From assembly GCA_009780275.1 (NCBI GenBank), contig WRAI01000023.1:1-38511 (forward strand): 38,511 nt of DNA. Direction: 5' to 3'. The DNA is from Oscillospiraceae bacterium (lineage in GTDB: Bacteria > Bacillota > Clostridia > Oscillospirales > UBA929). Each line of letters opens with the position of its first letter. The first letter of the stretch is position 1. Below the pieces are notes generated by a model. The model was given only the letters and a program-made list of their open reading frames with translations. It ran no database searches and was not told where the DNA came from. Below are positions 16,562 to 25,777 of this stretch, piece by piece. A program made the position numbers and the translations under genes.

Positions 16562-17429
16562 ATGAGTACAGAAATGAAGTGGGGAGATATATTGCCGTCG
16601 TTGAAGTTGGCAGGCAGGTTGTTTGTGGGGCTTTCCAAGGGTGCTTGGTGGTTAGGTAGTAAGTCAGTATCAACAAAGCCGAAAAGCAAAACGAATACTA
16701 ATGACACTTTTTCAGAGTTGCAACATTGGCATAAAAAAGGTGTTGTTTTCGGTAAAAGTCCAGAAAAACACCTTTGCGTAAATAAAATGTACGATAAATA
16801 TGTAGGGAAACCCGAAACATTAGATGGTCATGTATTAGTCGTTGGCGGTGTTGGTTCGGGCAAAAGCTCGTGTATTGCAATCCCCACATTGCGAATTTTT
16901 AAGGGTAGTATTTTTGCTATTGATATTAAAGGTGAGTTGGAAAAGGAAACTAGGGTTCATCGTAATAGTAATCGTAGGATTAGACTTGATACACTACCAC
17001 TAAGGTCAAAAACATTTTCGCCTGGGTAAAGTAAATGCGATAATAGACGGATTAGCGACCCTGCGGAGTAAGAAAATCACCATTTGCCTAATCATACAAA
17101 GCCTTGCGCAGTTGGATTTAATATATGGCATGAACGAACGCAAGGTAATTTCAGATACTTGTGCGTACAAGGCGATTCTATCCGCAACGGACGCAGAAAC
17201 GCAAGAATATTTCTCACGCCTTGTCGGGACATATGACAAAGAAGTTAAGCAACGAGGAACACAGAGTAGTGCGTTTCTAAATTTCCCACAGGGGAAATCA
17301 ACTAATACATACGAAATGGAAAAGCGGATTATCAAGCCAGAGGAGTTCGCAACACTCAAAGACATTGTGCTTTTAACGCCATTCGGTAATTTACGAGTGA
17401 TTAAGCAGCCATATTATTTGAAAGATTAA
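16562..17429 (+). pseudogene. Broken VirD4/TraG-type coupling protein
   Basis: The first frame (16562-17029) starts after AAGGGTGG with MSTEMKWGD and contains the Walker A loop VVGGVGSGKSS and AIDIKGELEKET of type IV coupling proteins. It then stops. A second frame (17022-17429), shifted, resumes with LGKVNAIIDGLATLRSKK, CLIIQSLAQLDLIYG and ends RVIKQPYYLKD, matching the family C-terminus. The several hundred residues expected between, including the Walker B Asp-Glu, are missing. An internal deletion at about 17000-17022 and a frame change make it non-functional. In intact form it would link the relaxosome to a type IV secretion channel. Confidence 0.85.
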
Positions 17430-17444
17430 AATGCAATAGCAATC

Positions 17445-17476
17445 AAGGGTTATGCCAAGTTGTGGCATAACCCTTT
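17445..17476. terminator. Terminator between coupling-protein remnant and recombinase
   Basis: A perfect 13-bp stem: AAGGGTTATGCCA (17445-17457) with TGGCATAACCCTT (17463-17475), 5-nt loop. It lies between converging genes and may act for both strands. Confidence 0.75.
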
Positions 17477-17584
17477 GTTAATTGTATTTATGTTCTGTTG
17501 TCAAGGTAGTATTTAGAACTTTTTACCTACGGCAAAAACTTCAAAATCTCCACCTTGACAAGTGATTGTGCGGTGCAATATTTA

Positions 17585-19069
17585 TCATTGCTTAAAAACT
17601 ATATCATAAATTTTAACTTTTCTTTTTTGTCTGCCTCTTTCCCCTATTCCTAATTTTTGATTTTCAAGAACAATTTTTTCAACGAATTGCATTAAAAACA
17701 TTCGCTTTTCTGGTTTAGAAAGATTTGACCAATTTTCTTTTACACTTTGCGCAATTTCTATTTTGTTATCTGTAACCTCTTCTGTTTCTAAACGCAAACG
17801 CTCTAATTCTTCTATTATGATTTGCTTGTCATCGTCAATCATAGTTTTGGCTTGACGATATTCAGTAATGCTCAAAGTGTTTTTAACATAAAAATCCAAC
17901 GCTTCACGTTCTTTGGCTTCAAAATGACTTAGCTTTTTTTCATATTCTGAAATTTGTTGTTGCTGTTCTTGTTTCGTTTGCTCTAATTCATGGACGTGCA
18001 AGGCGTTTTTATTTTCAAAGTCAGCTATATTTTCTATATATTCGCAAAATGCTTTTTCAAGTTTTTTTCCACTAACGCTACTTGCATCACATTCACCGAC
18101 CGCCATGTTTGAACAATCATAATTCGTAGAAAAACTAATACTTCCGTCTTTCAATTTACTATATGAATTATGGGTGTTCATTTTATATCCGCATTTTGCA
18201 CAAATCAAAAATCCTGAATAATAATTTTCTTCATTTGGTGTTTTTCGTGGTGATATTCGAGGAATTTTAGATAAACGCTTTTGCGCCTTTTCAAAAATTT
18301 CATTTGTTATAATAGCTTCGTGTTGCCCTTGAACTGTATATGCACGTTCTTCGTCTTGAAAATGATGTCTTACTTCACCTATGTAATTATTGTTTGCAAG
18401 TACATTCTTCACTCCGTTTGATGACCATTTTACATTATGTTTCGTTGGAATTTCTCGAAGGTTCAATCTTCGTGCAATTTGGGTCATGCTTATTCCTTTA
18501 TTAGCGTATAAGTCAAATATTTCACGCACTATTATTGCTTCATGTTCAATGATAGTTTGTATTTTTTCTCCATTCGGACGTTCATAACCATAACTTGCTG
18601 TATGTGAACAAAGAGTATATCCCTCTTTAACTTTACGTTCTCGCCCCAGTATAATCCTTTCGGATATATTTTCACGTTCAAATTCTGCAAATATACCGAT
18701 AATCTTTAAGAACATTCGCCCCGAAGCTGTTTGCGTATCTATACTTTCCATCAAAGAGTTGAAAGTACAATTATGCTCGCTGAATAAATCAATAAGATAA
18801 ATTAAATCTGATGTACTTCGTGTCAAGCGGTCAATCTTAAAAATTAAAACGTTTTTGACTTTGCCCTTTTTGATGTCTTCAACTAATCGGTTCATTTCGG
18901 GACGTTCGGTAATATTTTTACCGCTTATACCCTCGTCGATATAAACATCGTAAAGTGTCCAATCCTTAATTCGGGCATAATCTTTTAATTTTTGTTCTTG
19001 TCCACGAACTGAATATCCCTCTTTGGCTTGCTCCTCTGTTGATACTCTTACATAAATTCCTGTTTCCAT
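17585..19069 (-). CDS. Large serine recombinase of the mobilizable element
   Basis: A 494-residue recombinase: YVRVSTEEQAKEGYS with catalytic Ser10, FKIDRLTRSTSDL, then FERENISERI, ASYGYERPNG, NNNYIGE, a zinc ribbon (ICAKCGYK about 288, with a later Cys pair) and a C-terminal coiled coil of about 110 residues. It is the only large recombinase inside the element and is read inward from the right end, so it is the best candidate for its integrase/excisionase. It resembles the phage-integrase and SpoIVCA-like branch more than the TnpX-like pair at 8031-11293. Its start overlaps the stop of a small upstream gene (TAATG). Confidence 0.92.
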   Translation of the reverse strand: METGIYVRVSTEEQAKEGYSVRGQEQKLKDYARIKDWTLYDVYIDEGISGKNITERPEMNRLVEDIKKGKVKNVLIFKIDRLTRSTSDLIYLIDLFSEHNCTFNSLMESIDTQTASGRMFLKIIGIFAEFERENISERIILGRERKVKEGYTLCSHTASYGYERPNGEKIQTIIEHEAIIVREIFDLYANKGISMTQIARRLNLREIPTKHNVKWSSNGVKNVLANNNYIGEVRHHFQDEERAYTVQGQHEAIITNEIFEKAQKRLSKIPRISPRKTPNEENYYSGFLICAKCGYKMNTHNSYSKLKDGSISFSTNYDCSNMAVGECDASSVSGKKLEKAFCEYIENIADFENKNALHVHELEQTKQEQQQQISEYEKKLSHFEAKEREALDFYVKNTLSITEYRQAKTMIDDDKQIIIEELERLRLETEEVTDNKIEIAQSVKENWSNLSKPEKRMFLMQFVEKIVLENQKLGIGERGRQKRKVKIYDIVFKQ

Positions 19070-19212
19070 TACTTTTCACTCCTATCATTTTTTTCTGATA
19101 GGCGTTTTTCTAACTGTTCTTGTTTCTTCTGACGAATAGCAACATCAAGAAAGAATTTTATCATTTCATTTTGTAATTCCTTTGGTAAAATGATTTTTTC
19201 TTCTTTCTCCAT
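19069..19212 (-). CDS. 47-residue charged protein upstream of the recombinase
   Basis: Starts at ATG 19212 after AGAGGTG and ends at TAA 19069-19071, sharing one base with the recombinase start codon region (TAATG). The sequence MEKEEKIILPKELQNEMIKFF then a Lys- and Glu-rich helix (KKQEQLEKRLSEK) suggests a single long helix. Coupled translation points to a role with the recombinase, for example as a directionality factor, but no homology supports this. Confidence 0.6.
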   Translation of the reverse strand: MEKEEKIILPKELQNEMIKFFLDVAIRQKKQEQLEKRLSEKNDRSEK

Positions 19213-19264
19213 GTGCTTCACCTCTTATGCAATTTATGCTAAAAGAGGCTTGTCATATAACTAA

Positions 19265-19295
19265 AAATCCGCAAAGGCTTGTCCTCTGCGGATTT
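19265..19295 (-). terminator. Element-borne terminator facing incoming sleC transcription
   Basis: AAATCCGCA (19265-19273) pairs with TGCGGATTT (19287-19295). On the minus strand the stem is followed by TTTAG. It lies just inside the right end and would stop transcripts of the split SleC-like gene. Confidence 0.7.
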
Positions 19296-19299
19296 GGTA

Positions 19300-19311
19300 T
19301 TTTGTATATAT
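19300..19311 (-). repeat. Right terminal inverted repeat of the element
   Basis: TTTTGTATATAT on the plus strand, the complement of 11455-11466. It ends 2 bp from the shared AC at the sleC junction. Confidence 0.65.
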
Positions 19312-19999
19312 CACATTTTTGATATAGTCGGCAAACGGCACATAAAATCGCCTCGCACCTGTGTTTTGCGGCATACCGTCATGCACGACGACAATTTCCG
19401 GCACGACTGGTTTGGGCAGCACGACAAGCCCCGTTGTTTCAGGCAGAGGCTTGACTTCATCTTCAGGAATTTTGGGAGGAAAGTTGCCCCACAGCGTATG
19501 GTCGCTGATCTTGACAGTTTCCGCGCCCACGCCGCCTGTTACCGAGTGGAGTTCGACTTGCAAAAATGAGCCGGTATCGGGCAAGATCTGCACGCCTTTG
19601 ACTGTCACAGGCTCGTAGCCCTCCAGATCGACCGTTACATCATACTCACTGTATGGCATATGGTCGGATGGTTGCAAGGAGTGTTCCTCCGGCGGCGCGG
19701 GCAGAATAGCGATAGGCGTTTGCCCCGAGCTGTCGGTCACCATTTCCTCTACGGTAATGTTGCTTTCGTCATGCGGCATTACGCGCACACGAGCGTTGGG
19801 TGCGGGATGCGCCATATCGCTTGCCACAGCGTCAATTTGCAGACGTCCGCGGGCAGGCAGGTTTGGGTCATTCATGGCGTAAATCATACATTTTTGCCTC
19901 CTCCATTGATTGTTCAGTTCACAATATGCGAATTTTGCATAGACTGTGTAAGGGAAACGCACTCGAATGTCCCGTGCAAACAACTCTTGGAGGTCATAT

Positions 20000-20260
20000 A
20001 TGCTCCCTTTCATCTCCTATGTCCGCCCTGCCGCACCCGCCCCCAACATTGCGCCGAGTTATCCCGGCACAATGGATGTCCGCGATCATCTGCCCAACGC
20101 CTTACATACCTGCGTGTATCTTTGGACAAAGAGCAACGGGCGGTTTTGGATGTTTCCGACTGCTATTTTGCCGGGCGATGTACTGGTTGGATATCAGTGG
20201 GACAGAGGCTTTTGGCGTAATTTCTCGCTGTCACTTGCCGATATAGACGCCTTTCACTAA
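20000..20260 (+). CDS. Small conserved protein beside the csp genes
   Basis: An 86-residue protein, start ATG 20000 after TTGGAGG. It is aromatic-rich near the end (RFWMFPTAILPGDVLVGYQWDRGFWRNF) and Pro-rich at the start (PAAPAPNIAPSYPG). Similar short proteins with a Y-W-G-FW pattern occur in spore-forming Clostridia, but I know of no assigned function. It is divergent from the SleC-like gene and ends 2 bp before the first subtilase, so it probably shares a transcript with it. Confidence 0.6.
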   Translation: MLPFISYVRPAAPAPNIAPSYPGTMDVRDHLPNALHTCVYLWTKSNGRFWMFPTAILPGDVLVGYQWDRGFWRNFSLSLADIDAFH

Positions 20261-20262
20261 CG

Positions 20263-21738
20263 ATGGAGGTTATTGTCAAACATAGCGGCAGCCTGCCTGC
20301 TATCGAAGGCGTTACGACGGAAGATTTGGGCGATGGCTTTTCCATTTTGACGTTGCCGCCGAAACGTATTGCCGACTTGTATAGCTATCCCGAAATTGAA
20401 TATATCGAACTGCCCAAAAGGCTGACACCACAGCTGCGGCAAGGCATGGACGCAGCCTGCATTACACCGGTGCTGCAACGATATGGATTGACTGGTCAAG
20501 GCGTTGCCATCGGCATCATTGACTCGGGCATTGATGGCAGACACGCTGATTTCCAAGGGCGCATTCTCGCAGTATTTGATATCGAAAGCAGCACAGAGTA
20601 TACAGAGAACATCCCCAACGTAGACCAGTTGGGGCACGGCACGGCGGTGGCTGGCATTGCGGCGGGTGTTGCCCCTGAAGCATCGCTGCTGGTTGCCAAG
20701 TTGGGGAGCGGGGCACAAACGACTGACATTATGCGCGGGCTGAATTACCTTAGCGGCAAGGCATTGGCATTGCGTTTGCCGTTGGTCGTCAATCTCAGCT
20801 ATGGCACCAACCACGGCGCGCATGACGGCAGCTCGCTATTTGAAACTTACATTGATGCCGTCGCACGGCGTTGGAAGACTGTCATCGTTGCGGCAGCGGG
20901 CAACGAAGGCTTTACCGGCCATCATTACGGTGGCATGATCGCCACGGGGCAGACGTTGAATATTGATTTCACGATTGGTGGCGGTTTGCCATCAGTCTAT
21001 CTCACGCTATGGAAGCACTTTTCTGATGACTTTACCATAGAGCTTATCGCGCCAAACGGACAATCGACCGGTTCTCTTGATCCACGCACACCTGTCAAAT
21101 CGTTTTCCCTCTCCGGCACAACTGCGGCAGTCCACTACGGGCAACCATCCTTTTACAGCGGACGGCAGGAAGTTTTTGTATCATTTGGCGCAAACGCAGC
21201 AGGACTATGGCAGTTGCGGCTGACGGGGCGAGAAATTGTTGACGGTGAGTTTCATGTTTGGCTGCCGACGCTGGAAGAAGTCGGTACGGATACAGCTTTC
21301 CTGCGCCCCGACCCAGGCCTTACCATCACCCTGCCCGCGACTTCGCAATCTGTTATATCTGTCGGCGGTTACAACTCACGGTTTAACACTGCCGCTGACT
21401 TTTCAGGGCGCGGGTTTACATATGCTATTGTTTACCCAAAGCCCGATTTAGTGGCGCCGGCGGTCGATATTTTGTCGGCACGCAGCAGCGGAGGCTACGA
21501 CAGTTTCACCGGCACAAGCATGGCGGCACCCTTTGTCACAGGTGCCGCAGCCCTTATGATGGAGTGGGGCATCGTACAGGGCAACGACTTGTTTTTATAC
21601 GGGCAGCGGGTTAAAGCGTTTTTGCAGCGCGGCGCGGTACGGCAATCGGGAGTGACGTATCCCAATCCTGTATGGGGCTATGGGCGTCTGTGTTTGGAGC
21701 AGACGATGTTAGCTCTAAATAGTCAGAATTTAGGATGA
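20263..21738 (+). CDS. Csp-type subtilisin-like germination protease (first)
   Basis: A 491-residue S8 peptidase with no signal peptide. The triad is Asp87 (IIDSGID), His125 (GHGTAVAGIAAG) and Ser419 (GTSMAAP), with the oxyanion Asn214 (AAAGNEG). The inserted jellyroll-like region at about 225-335 and NLSYGTNHGAHDGSS are typical of clostridial Csp proteins, which cut the SleC propeptide in the spore. The start is 2 bp after the preceding gene and lacks its own clear ribosome site, so it is probably coupled. The prodomain is short. All catalytic residues are present, unlike the CspA and CspC pseudoproteases of Clostridioides difficile. Which of CspA, B or C it corresponds to cannot be told. 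Confidence 0.85.
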   Translation: MEVIVKHSGSLPAIEGVTTEDLGDGFSILTLPPKRIADLYSYPEIEYIELPKRLTPQLRQGMDAACITPVLQRYGLTGQGVAIGIIDSGIDGRHADFQGRILAVFDIESSTEYTENIPNVDQLGHGTAVAGIAAGVAPEASLLVAKLGSGAQTTDIMRGLNYLSGKALALRLPLVVNLSYGTNHGAHDGSSLFETYIDAVARRWKTVIVAAAGNEGFTGHHYGGMIATGQTLNIDFTIGGGLPSVYLTLWKHFSDDFTIELIAPNGQSTGSLDPRTPVKSFSLSGTTAAVHYGQPSFYSGRQEVFVSFGANAAGLWQLRLTGREIVDGEFHVWLPTLEEVGTDTAFLRPDPGLTITLPATSQSVISVGGYNSRFNTAADFSGRGFTYAIVYPKPDLVAPAVDILSARSSGGYDSFTGTSMAAPFVTGAAALMMEWGIVQGNDLFLYGQRVKAFLQRGAVRQSGVTYPNPVWGYGRLCLEQTMLALNSQNLG

Positions 21739-21890
21739 AAGGCTGCCACCTGCGAGCTGATAACCCACCTGTCACGCAAAAATGTTCCGCCTCTCCCGAA
21801 GGGAATTAGGGAATTTTTGTAATGATGCCGTTTTTTTAGTGCGCAGGTCACATGAGGCGCGGCCCCTACAACTTGAAAGGACAGATTGCC

Positions 21891-23594
21891 ATGGACACCA
21901 ACAATCTTCAAGATTTTATTCTTTCGCCGGATACAGTGCCGTTGATTGTGTATACCGATATATTGACACCGGCATTTTTGGCCGATAATCCAAATATCCA
22001 GCTCGGCAAATCGTTTCCGGGCGGGTACACGATTATCTACACCGACCGCGCATATGCTGAGCAGGTCATTGATTTGATTTACAGCGCGTCGCATAATTTG
22101 CTTCCTTTGATATTTGGCTTGATGGGCGAAGCCGAACTGACGGCTTCGGGCATTACGCAGGTGCAACAGCACCCCGCATTGGACTTGCGCGGCCATGGCG
22201 TACTCCTGGGATTCATCGATACCGGCATTGACTATACACAAAATGCCTTTCGCTATGAAGACGGCAGCAGCAAGATTGCCGCCATTTGGGATCAGACAAT
22301 GCGCGGGCGACCGCCCGAAGGGTATCACTATGGCAGTGAGTACAGCAACAATGATATCAACGCGGCGTTGTTATCAGACAATCCGCAAGAGCTTGTACCG
22401 CACCAAGACACCGCCGGACACGGCACGTTTTTGGCCTCGGTAGCAGGTAGCCGTGAGCCGGGAACATATATCGGCGCGGCACCGGACGCCGAGATCATCG
22501 CGGTTAAACTCAAGCGCGCGCAACCGTATGTTTGTGAGTATTTCCTTGTCCCGCCCGAGCTGAAAGATGTTTACGCCACCGATGATATTATGATGGGAGT
22601 GCAATACATTCTCGACACAGCGCGCAAGTTAGGCCGCCCGGTTGCGATTTGCTTAGGGCTTGGCTCAAACATCGGTAGTCACAACGGCTTTACGGCCTTA
22701 GAGGAGTATTTATCAAACATTGCCGGCATTCCAGGTACAGCGATGTGCGTAGCGGCAGGCAATGAGAGTCAATCAGGACATCATACCATGGGACGGCTGG
22801 GTAACACAGGAGATACACAAGACATCGACCTGCGCGTGGGTACGGCAGCACAGGATATTTATTTGTCCATTTGGAACTATGCTGTTGATAGGCTGTCAGT
22901 ATCGATACGAACGCCGACGGGACTGCAGATCGCGCGTATTCCGGCGCGTTCGGACGAAACATTTACACAGCGGCTGCCATTGGAGCGGTCAATGGTATCG
23001 GTAACATATCAATTCCCCATTCAGCGCAGCGGCGAACAGTTGACTCGCATTAAAATATGGTCAGCAACACAAGGTGTTTGGCGTATTACAGTACACGGCG
23101 ATGTAGTGTTGGACGGTACGTATCACGCCTGGCTGCCGGTGACGGCGTTGTCGCCGCCCAACATACAGTTTCTTTCGCCCGTACCGAATTATACCGTGAC
23201 GGCACCGGCGACGGCCGTCGGTGTGATCACCTGCGGGGCATATGATTCGCGCAGCGGGGCGTTGTCGCCTACCAGTTCGTGGGGGCCGACACGGCTGCCG
23301 GCCATTGCGCCTGATTTGGTGGCACCGGGGGTCGATGTGACAGGAATTTTTCCCTACGGGCACGGCACAATGGGTGGCACGAGCGTTGCGGCAGCCATTA
23401 CGGCGGGGGCATGCGCACTGATGTTGCAATGGGGCGTAGTGGAGGGCCATGACGCGTCGTATGACTCGTTTCGCATTCGTGCCAAACTGATTGCGGGGTG
23501 CGACCGCACGGCGGGGCTGGCGTATCCCAATAATCAGTGGGGGTTCGGGCGACTGAATTTAATGGCGACGTTTGAAGGGCTGCGGCCGGTGTAG
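21891..23594 (+). CDS. Csp-type subtilisin-like germination protease (second)
   Basis: A 567-residue S8 peptidase with Asp110 (FIDTGID), His177 (GHGTFLASVAG), Asn291 (AAGNES) and Ser498 (GGTSVAAA). An N-terminal prodomain-like segment of about 95 residues precedes the catalytic domain, and a Csp-like insertion lies at about 300-420. GAAAGGA precedes the ATG at 21891; upstream in-frame codons lack a site. It lies 152 bp after the first csp gene. It is probably one of a pair that acts on the SleC zymogen whose gene is split nearby. Autoprocessing of the prodomain is known in the family but cannot be seen here. Confidence 0.85.
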   Translation: MDTNNLQDFILSPDTVPLIVYTDILTPAFLADNPNIQLGKSFPGGYTIIYTDRAYAEQVIDLIYSASHNLLPLIFGLMGEAELTASGITQVQQHPALDLRGHGVLLGFIDTGIDYTQNAFRYEDGSSKIAAIWDQTMRGRPPEGYHYGSEYSNNDINAALLSDNPQELVPHQDTAGHGTFLASVAGSREPGTYIGAAPDAEIIAVKLKRAQPYVCEYFLVPPELKDVYATDDIMMGVQYILDTARKLGRPVAICLGLGSNIGSHNGFTALEEYLSNIAGIPGTAMCVAAGNESQSGHHTMGRLGNTGDTQDIDLRVGTAAQDIYLSIWNYAVDRLSVSIRTPTGLQIARIPARSDETFTQRLPLERSMVSVTYQFPIQRSGEQLTRIKIWSATQGVWRITVHGDVVLDGTYHAWLPVTALSPPNIQFLSPVPNYTVTAPATAVGVITCGAYDSRSGALSPTSSWGPTRLPAIAPDLVAPGVDVTGIFPYGHGTMGGTSVAAAITAGACALMLQWGVVEGHDASYDSFRIRAKLIAGCDRTAGLAYPNNQWGFGRLNLMATFEGLRPV

Positions 23595-23753
23595 GGCGAT
23601 TGCGAGACCCCTTTGATTAAAATTTCTTTATAACAAGTCAACCATTCGACAAGTTTCGATTAGACACCTAGAGAAATATGTGATATGCTATATTTAAACT
23701 TGATGATTGCGCATAAAAAGCCCATCTAAAATACTACATATGGAGGAAGAAAC

Positions 23754-25079
23754 ATGAGACAAGCAAAAACTATATCCGCCGCCCGCAGATGGGTGGCCAC
23801 TGTCCTTGCGCTGTGTATGGTATTAGTTATGCTGCCGGCGTCGGCGGAGCGCGGAAAACCCGAATCTGCAGTACAATTTGAAGTCTACGAGTTGTCCGAT
23901 ACCGAGTTGATTGATGTGCTGGTCGACGACCCGGGATTTGCCGAATTTATCGGCACGTTTGACGGGTTGGAGGCTACGGAGGCTGAACTTTCGGTTGCGG
24001 CAAGCGCAGATGCTGCCGCGGCGGGCAGGGGTGCTGACAACATGCCGCTAAATGAAAATGCAATGGTTCAGCTTAACGCGTTGTATTCACTTTATGTGCA
24101 AGGGGTCGAGGATGCGAACAGGTGGATTGAGGAGACGACCATTGATTCGTCGGGCTACGAAAACATGTGGTACATGATTGATTTTGAAAACGATACCAGC
24201 GGGTACTATTTTGTGACGAATGCAGGTATTGAACGTGTTGAGCCGAGCTTTGCGCCCAATCCGCCGGAGGTGAGAGCTATCCGACAAGCGTTGCTTGCGC
24301 CGTATTCAATTGTGAATATACGGGAGATGAGTGGGAGTAGCGTACGGTTTGAGGATTTGTTGATGCCGTTGGCTATTGGGCCAGGAATAACGCCTTATCC
24401 GTTTTGGTTCTTAACAAATCCTGTTTCCGCCATTGGAGAACTGTACCTTCACTACAGAATTGGCAACGTTACACATTTTGGTACGGCTACAGCATTTTTG
24501 ATATGTACTCGTTTGGGATTAACGTCTGGACACGTTTTGCGGATTCCAAGTGCAACGGGGCTTTCGTTTAATCTTCAATTGCTTCTGCTCAATCCTTTCC
24601 ACTTCCGTACAGTTTCCAATGCATGGGTCCACACGCGATGGTCAGTAAACCAAGATCCGCAATATGATAAAGGGATAATCGGATTTTCTGCCGGAACTTT
24701 TCCCGGGGCGGGGAGTTTTATGCTTCGCACGTCTTCGCCTGGAAATAACCCTCCTGCACCCGATGTTCAAATTATTGGGATAGCAGCACATCATAGCGGA
24801 GAGTCGCCCGCATTTCAAGGCAGACAGAGGTGGTCTTTTGGCGATACACGTCCGCGTGAACCTCATTGGACCCTCCCTGGTGGAAATGTTTTTTATTCCC
24901 ATATCTTTACTGCGCCCGGCATGAGCGGCAGTCCTGTAATGAGCAATTTTGACGGCCGTGTTCTAGGGATTAATAGCGGCACAGCATTAGCATTGGCTGT
25001 AACTGTTAGAATTACGCCTGCTTTTAACACACAGATAAATGTTATAAGGCAGCAGTTTGGCGGGCCACCCATACAGTAA
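23754..25079 (+). CDS. Secreted trypsin-like (S1) serine protease
   Basis: A 441-residue exported protease. Residues 1-31 form a signal peptide (hydrophobic stretch, then LPASA). A propeptide-like region of about 200 residues follows. The chymotrypsin-fold domain carries His260 (LTSGHVL), Asp305 (YDKGIIGF) and Ser391 (GMSGSPV), the triad spacing of glutamyl endopeptidase-like S1B enzymes. AGGAGG precedes the ATG. A lipoprotein gene follows 29 bp downstream. A broken copy of its C-terminal part lies at 26062-26366, so this protease and lipoprotein unit has been duplicated. Confidence 0.8.
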   Translation: MRQAKTISAARRWVATVLALCMVLVMLPASAERGKPESAVQFEVYELSDTELIDVLVDDPGFAEFIGTFDGLEATEAELSVAASADAAAAGRGADNMPLNENAMVQLNALYSLYVQGVEDANRWIEETTIDSSGYENMWYMIDFENDTSGYYFVTNAGIERVEPSFAPNPPEVRAIRQALLAPYSIVNIREMSGSSVRFEDLLMPLAIGPGITPYPFWFLTNPVSAIGELYLHYRIGNVTHFGTATAFLICTRLGLTSGHVLRIPSATGLSFNLQLLLLNPFHFRTVSNAWVHTRWSVNQDPQYDKGIIGFSAGTFPGAGSFMLRTSSPGNNPPAPDVQIIGIAAHHSGESPAFQGRQRWSFGDTRPREPHWTLPGGNVFYSHIFTAPGMSGSPVMSNFDGRVLGINSGTALALAVTVRITPAFNTQINVIRQQFGGPPIQ

Positions 25080-25108
25080 AAGTATAATTATCATGAGGAG
25101 ATGGCGTT

Positions 25109-25777
25109 ATGAAACATTTACAATTGTTAGCAATCGTTGCGGCTTTTATTTTACTTATAGGGTGCACGAGCACGACCGGCAACCAGCCGACCCCACCTCA
25201 ATTTGTTGAGTCGACTACATCTGAAACGACCGAGCCCATACGCTTAGAAACGCCAATACCCGAACCTACGGAGTTTACCTTTCCCCTCGGCGATTTTCCC
25301 GGAGAGATAACAGCGTCGGTGATGGATATTGATGAGTACAACAGAGTCAGAATGACATTCACCACAACTGTGCAAGAGCCTTATGTCGTGTGGGTTTCAT
25401 ATATGCACCACGTTGAAAAAGAAGTGAGCGGCGAGTGGGTTGCCGCAGTATTATGTGATAATTGTTTTTGGGTCAGCGGCGGTGTAGAGGCGGAACGTCA
25501 TATGATATTAGGCATGTGGAGCGAAGAAGAGGCGTATGCACATATGGTCAATTATGGTTTTTTAAGAGCAGGAGAGATTCATGAGACCACCCCTGTGCGA
25601 ATTTGCACTCCTGCATCAAGTCCGCATTGGATGACCTTTACCGATGAGCCCGGTCATTATCGCGCTGTCAACAATGTCAAGTTGATGCGTGAAGATGGCG
25701 TAGATGAAAACGGCGAAATTATACACACCACTGTTTGGCAAGGTGAAGTCTACGCCGAGTTTACGGTTGTAGAGTAG
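25109..25777 (+). CDS. Lipoprotein downstream of the trypsin-like protease
   Basis: A 222-residue protein with a short signal and lipobox LIGC (Cys19), then a Thr/Pro/Glu-rich spacer and a beta-rich domain ending in YAEFTVVE. The last segment resembles the bacterial Ig-like domains of other small clostridial lipoproteins, such as the one at 26409. It follows the protease gene by 29 bp with GAGGAG upstream. It might anchor or restrain the protease at the cell surface, but that is a guess from position. Confidence 0.65.
   Translation: MKHLQLLAIVAAFILLIGCTSTTGNQPTPPQFVESTTSETTEPIRLETPIPEPTEFTFPLGDFPGEITASVMDIDEYNRVRMTFTTTVQEPYVVWVSYMHHVEKEVSGEWVAAVLCDNCFWVSGGVEAERHMILGMWSEEEAYAHMVNYGFLRAGEIHETTPVRICTPASSPHWMTFTDEPGHYRAVNNVKLMREDGVDENGEIIHTTVWQGEVYAEFTVVE

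Larger units (their letters stand above)
19261..19887 (-). pseudogene. sleC: 5' half of a SleC-like spore cortex-lytic enzyme gene, split by the element
   Basis: From ATG 19887 (GGAGGAGG upstream) the product runs MIYAMNDPNLPARGRLQID, a carboxypeptidase-regulatory-like beta domain with TDSSGQTPIAILPAPP and PYSEYDVTVDLEGYEP (residues about 10-105), then FPPKIPEDEVKPLPET and EIVVVHDGMP, ending FADYIKNV at 19313. This order matches the pre- and pro-regions of SleC, the cortex-lytic zymogen of clostridial spores that Csp proteases activate. After GT at 19314-19313 the reading continues into element DNA and stops at 19261. The next piece of the gene is at 11447-11352. Alone it lacks the catalytic domain. 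Identity as SleC rather than another SleC-like paralogue is inferred from recall and from the adjacent csp genes. Confidence 0.78.

Noticed and set aside
19660..20220. Plus-strand frames opposite the SleC-like gene
   Set aside because: They run against a clearly coding minus-strand gene and the start of the small conserved gene at 20000, which uses a different, better supported start.
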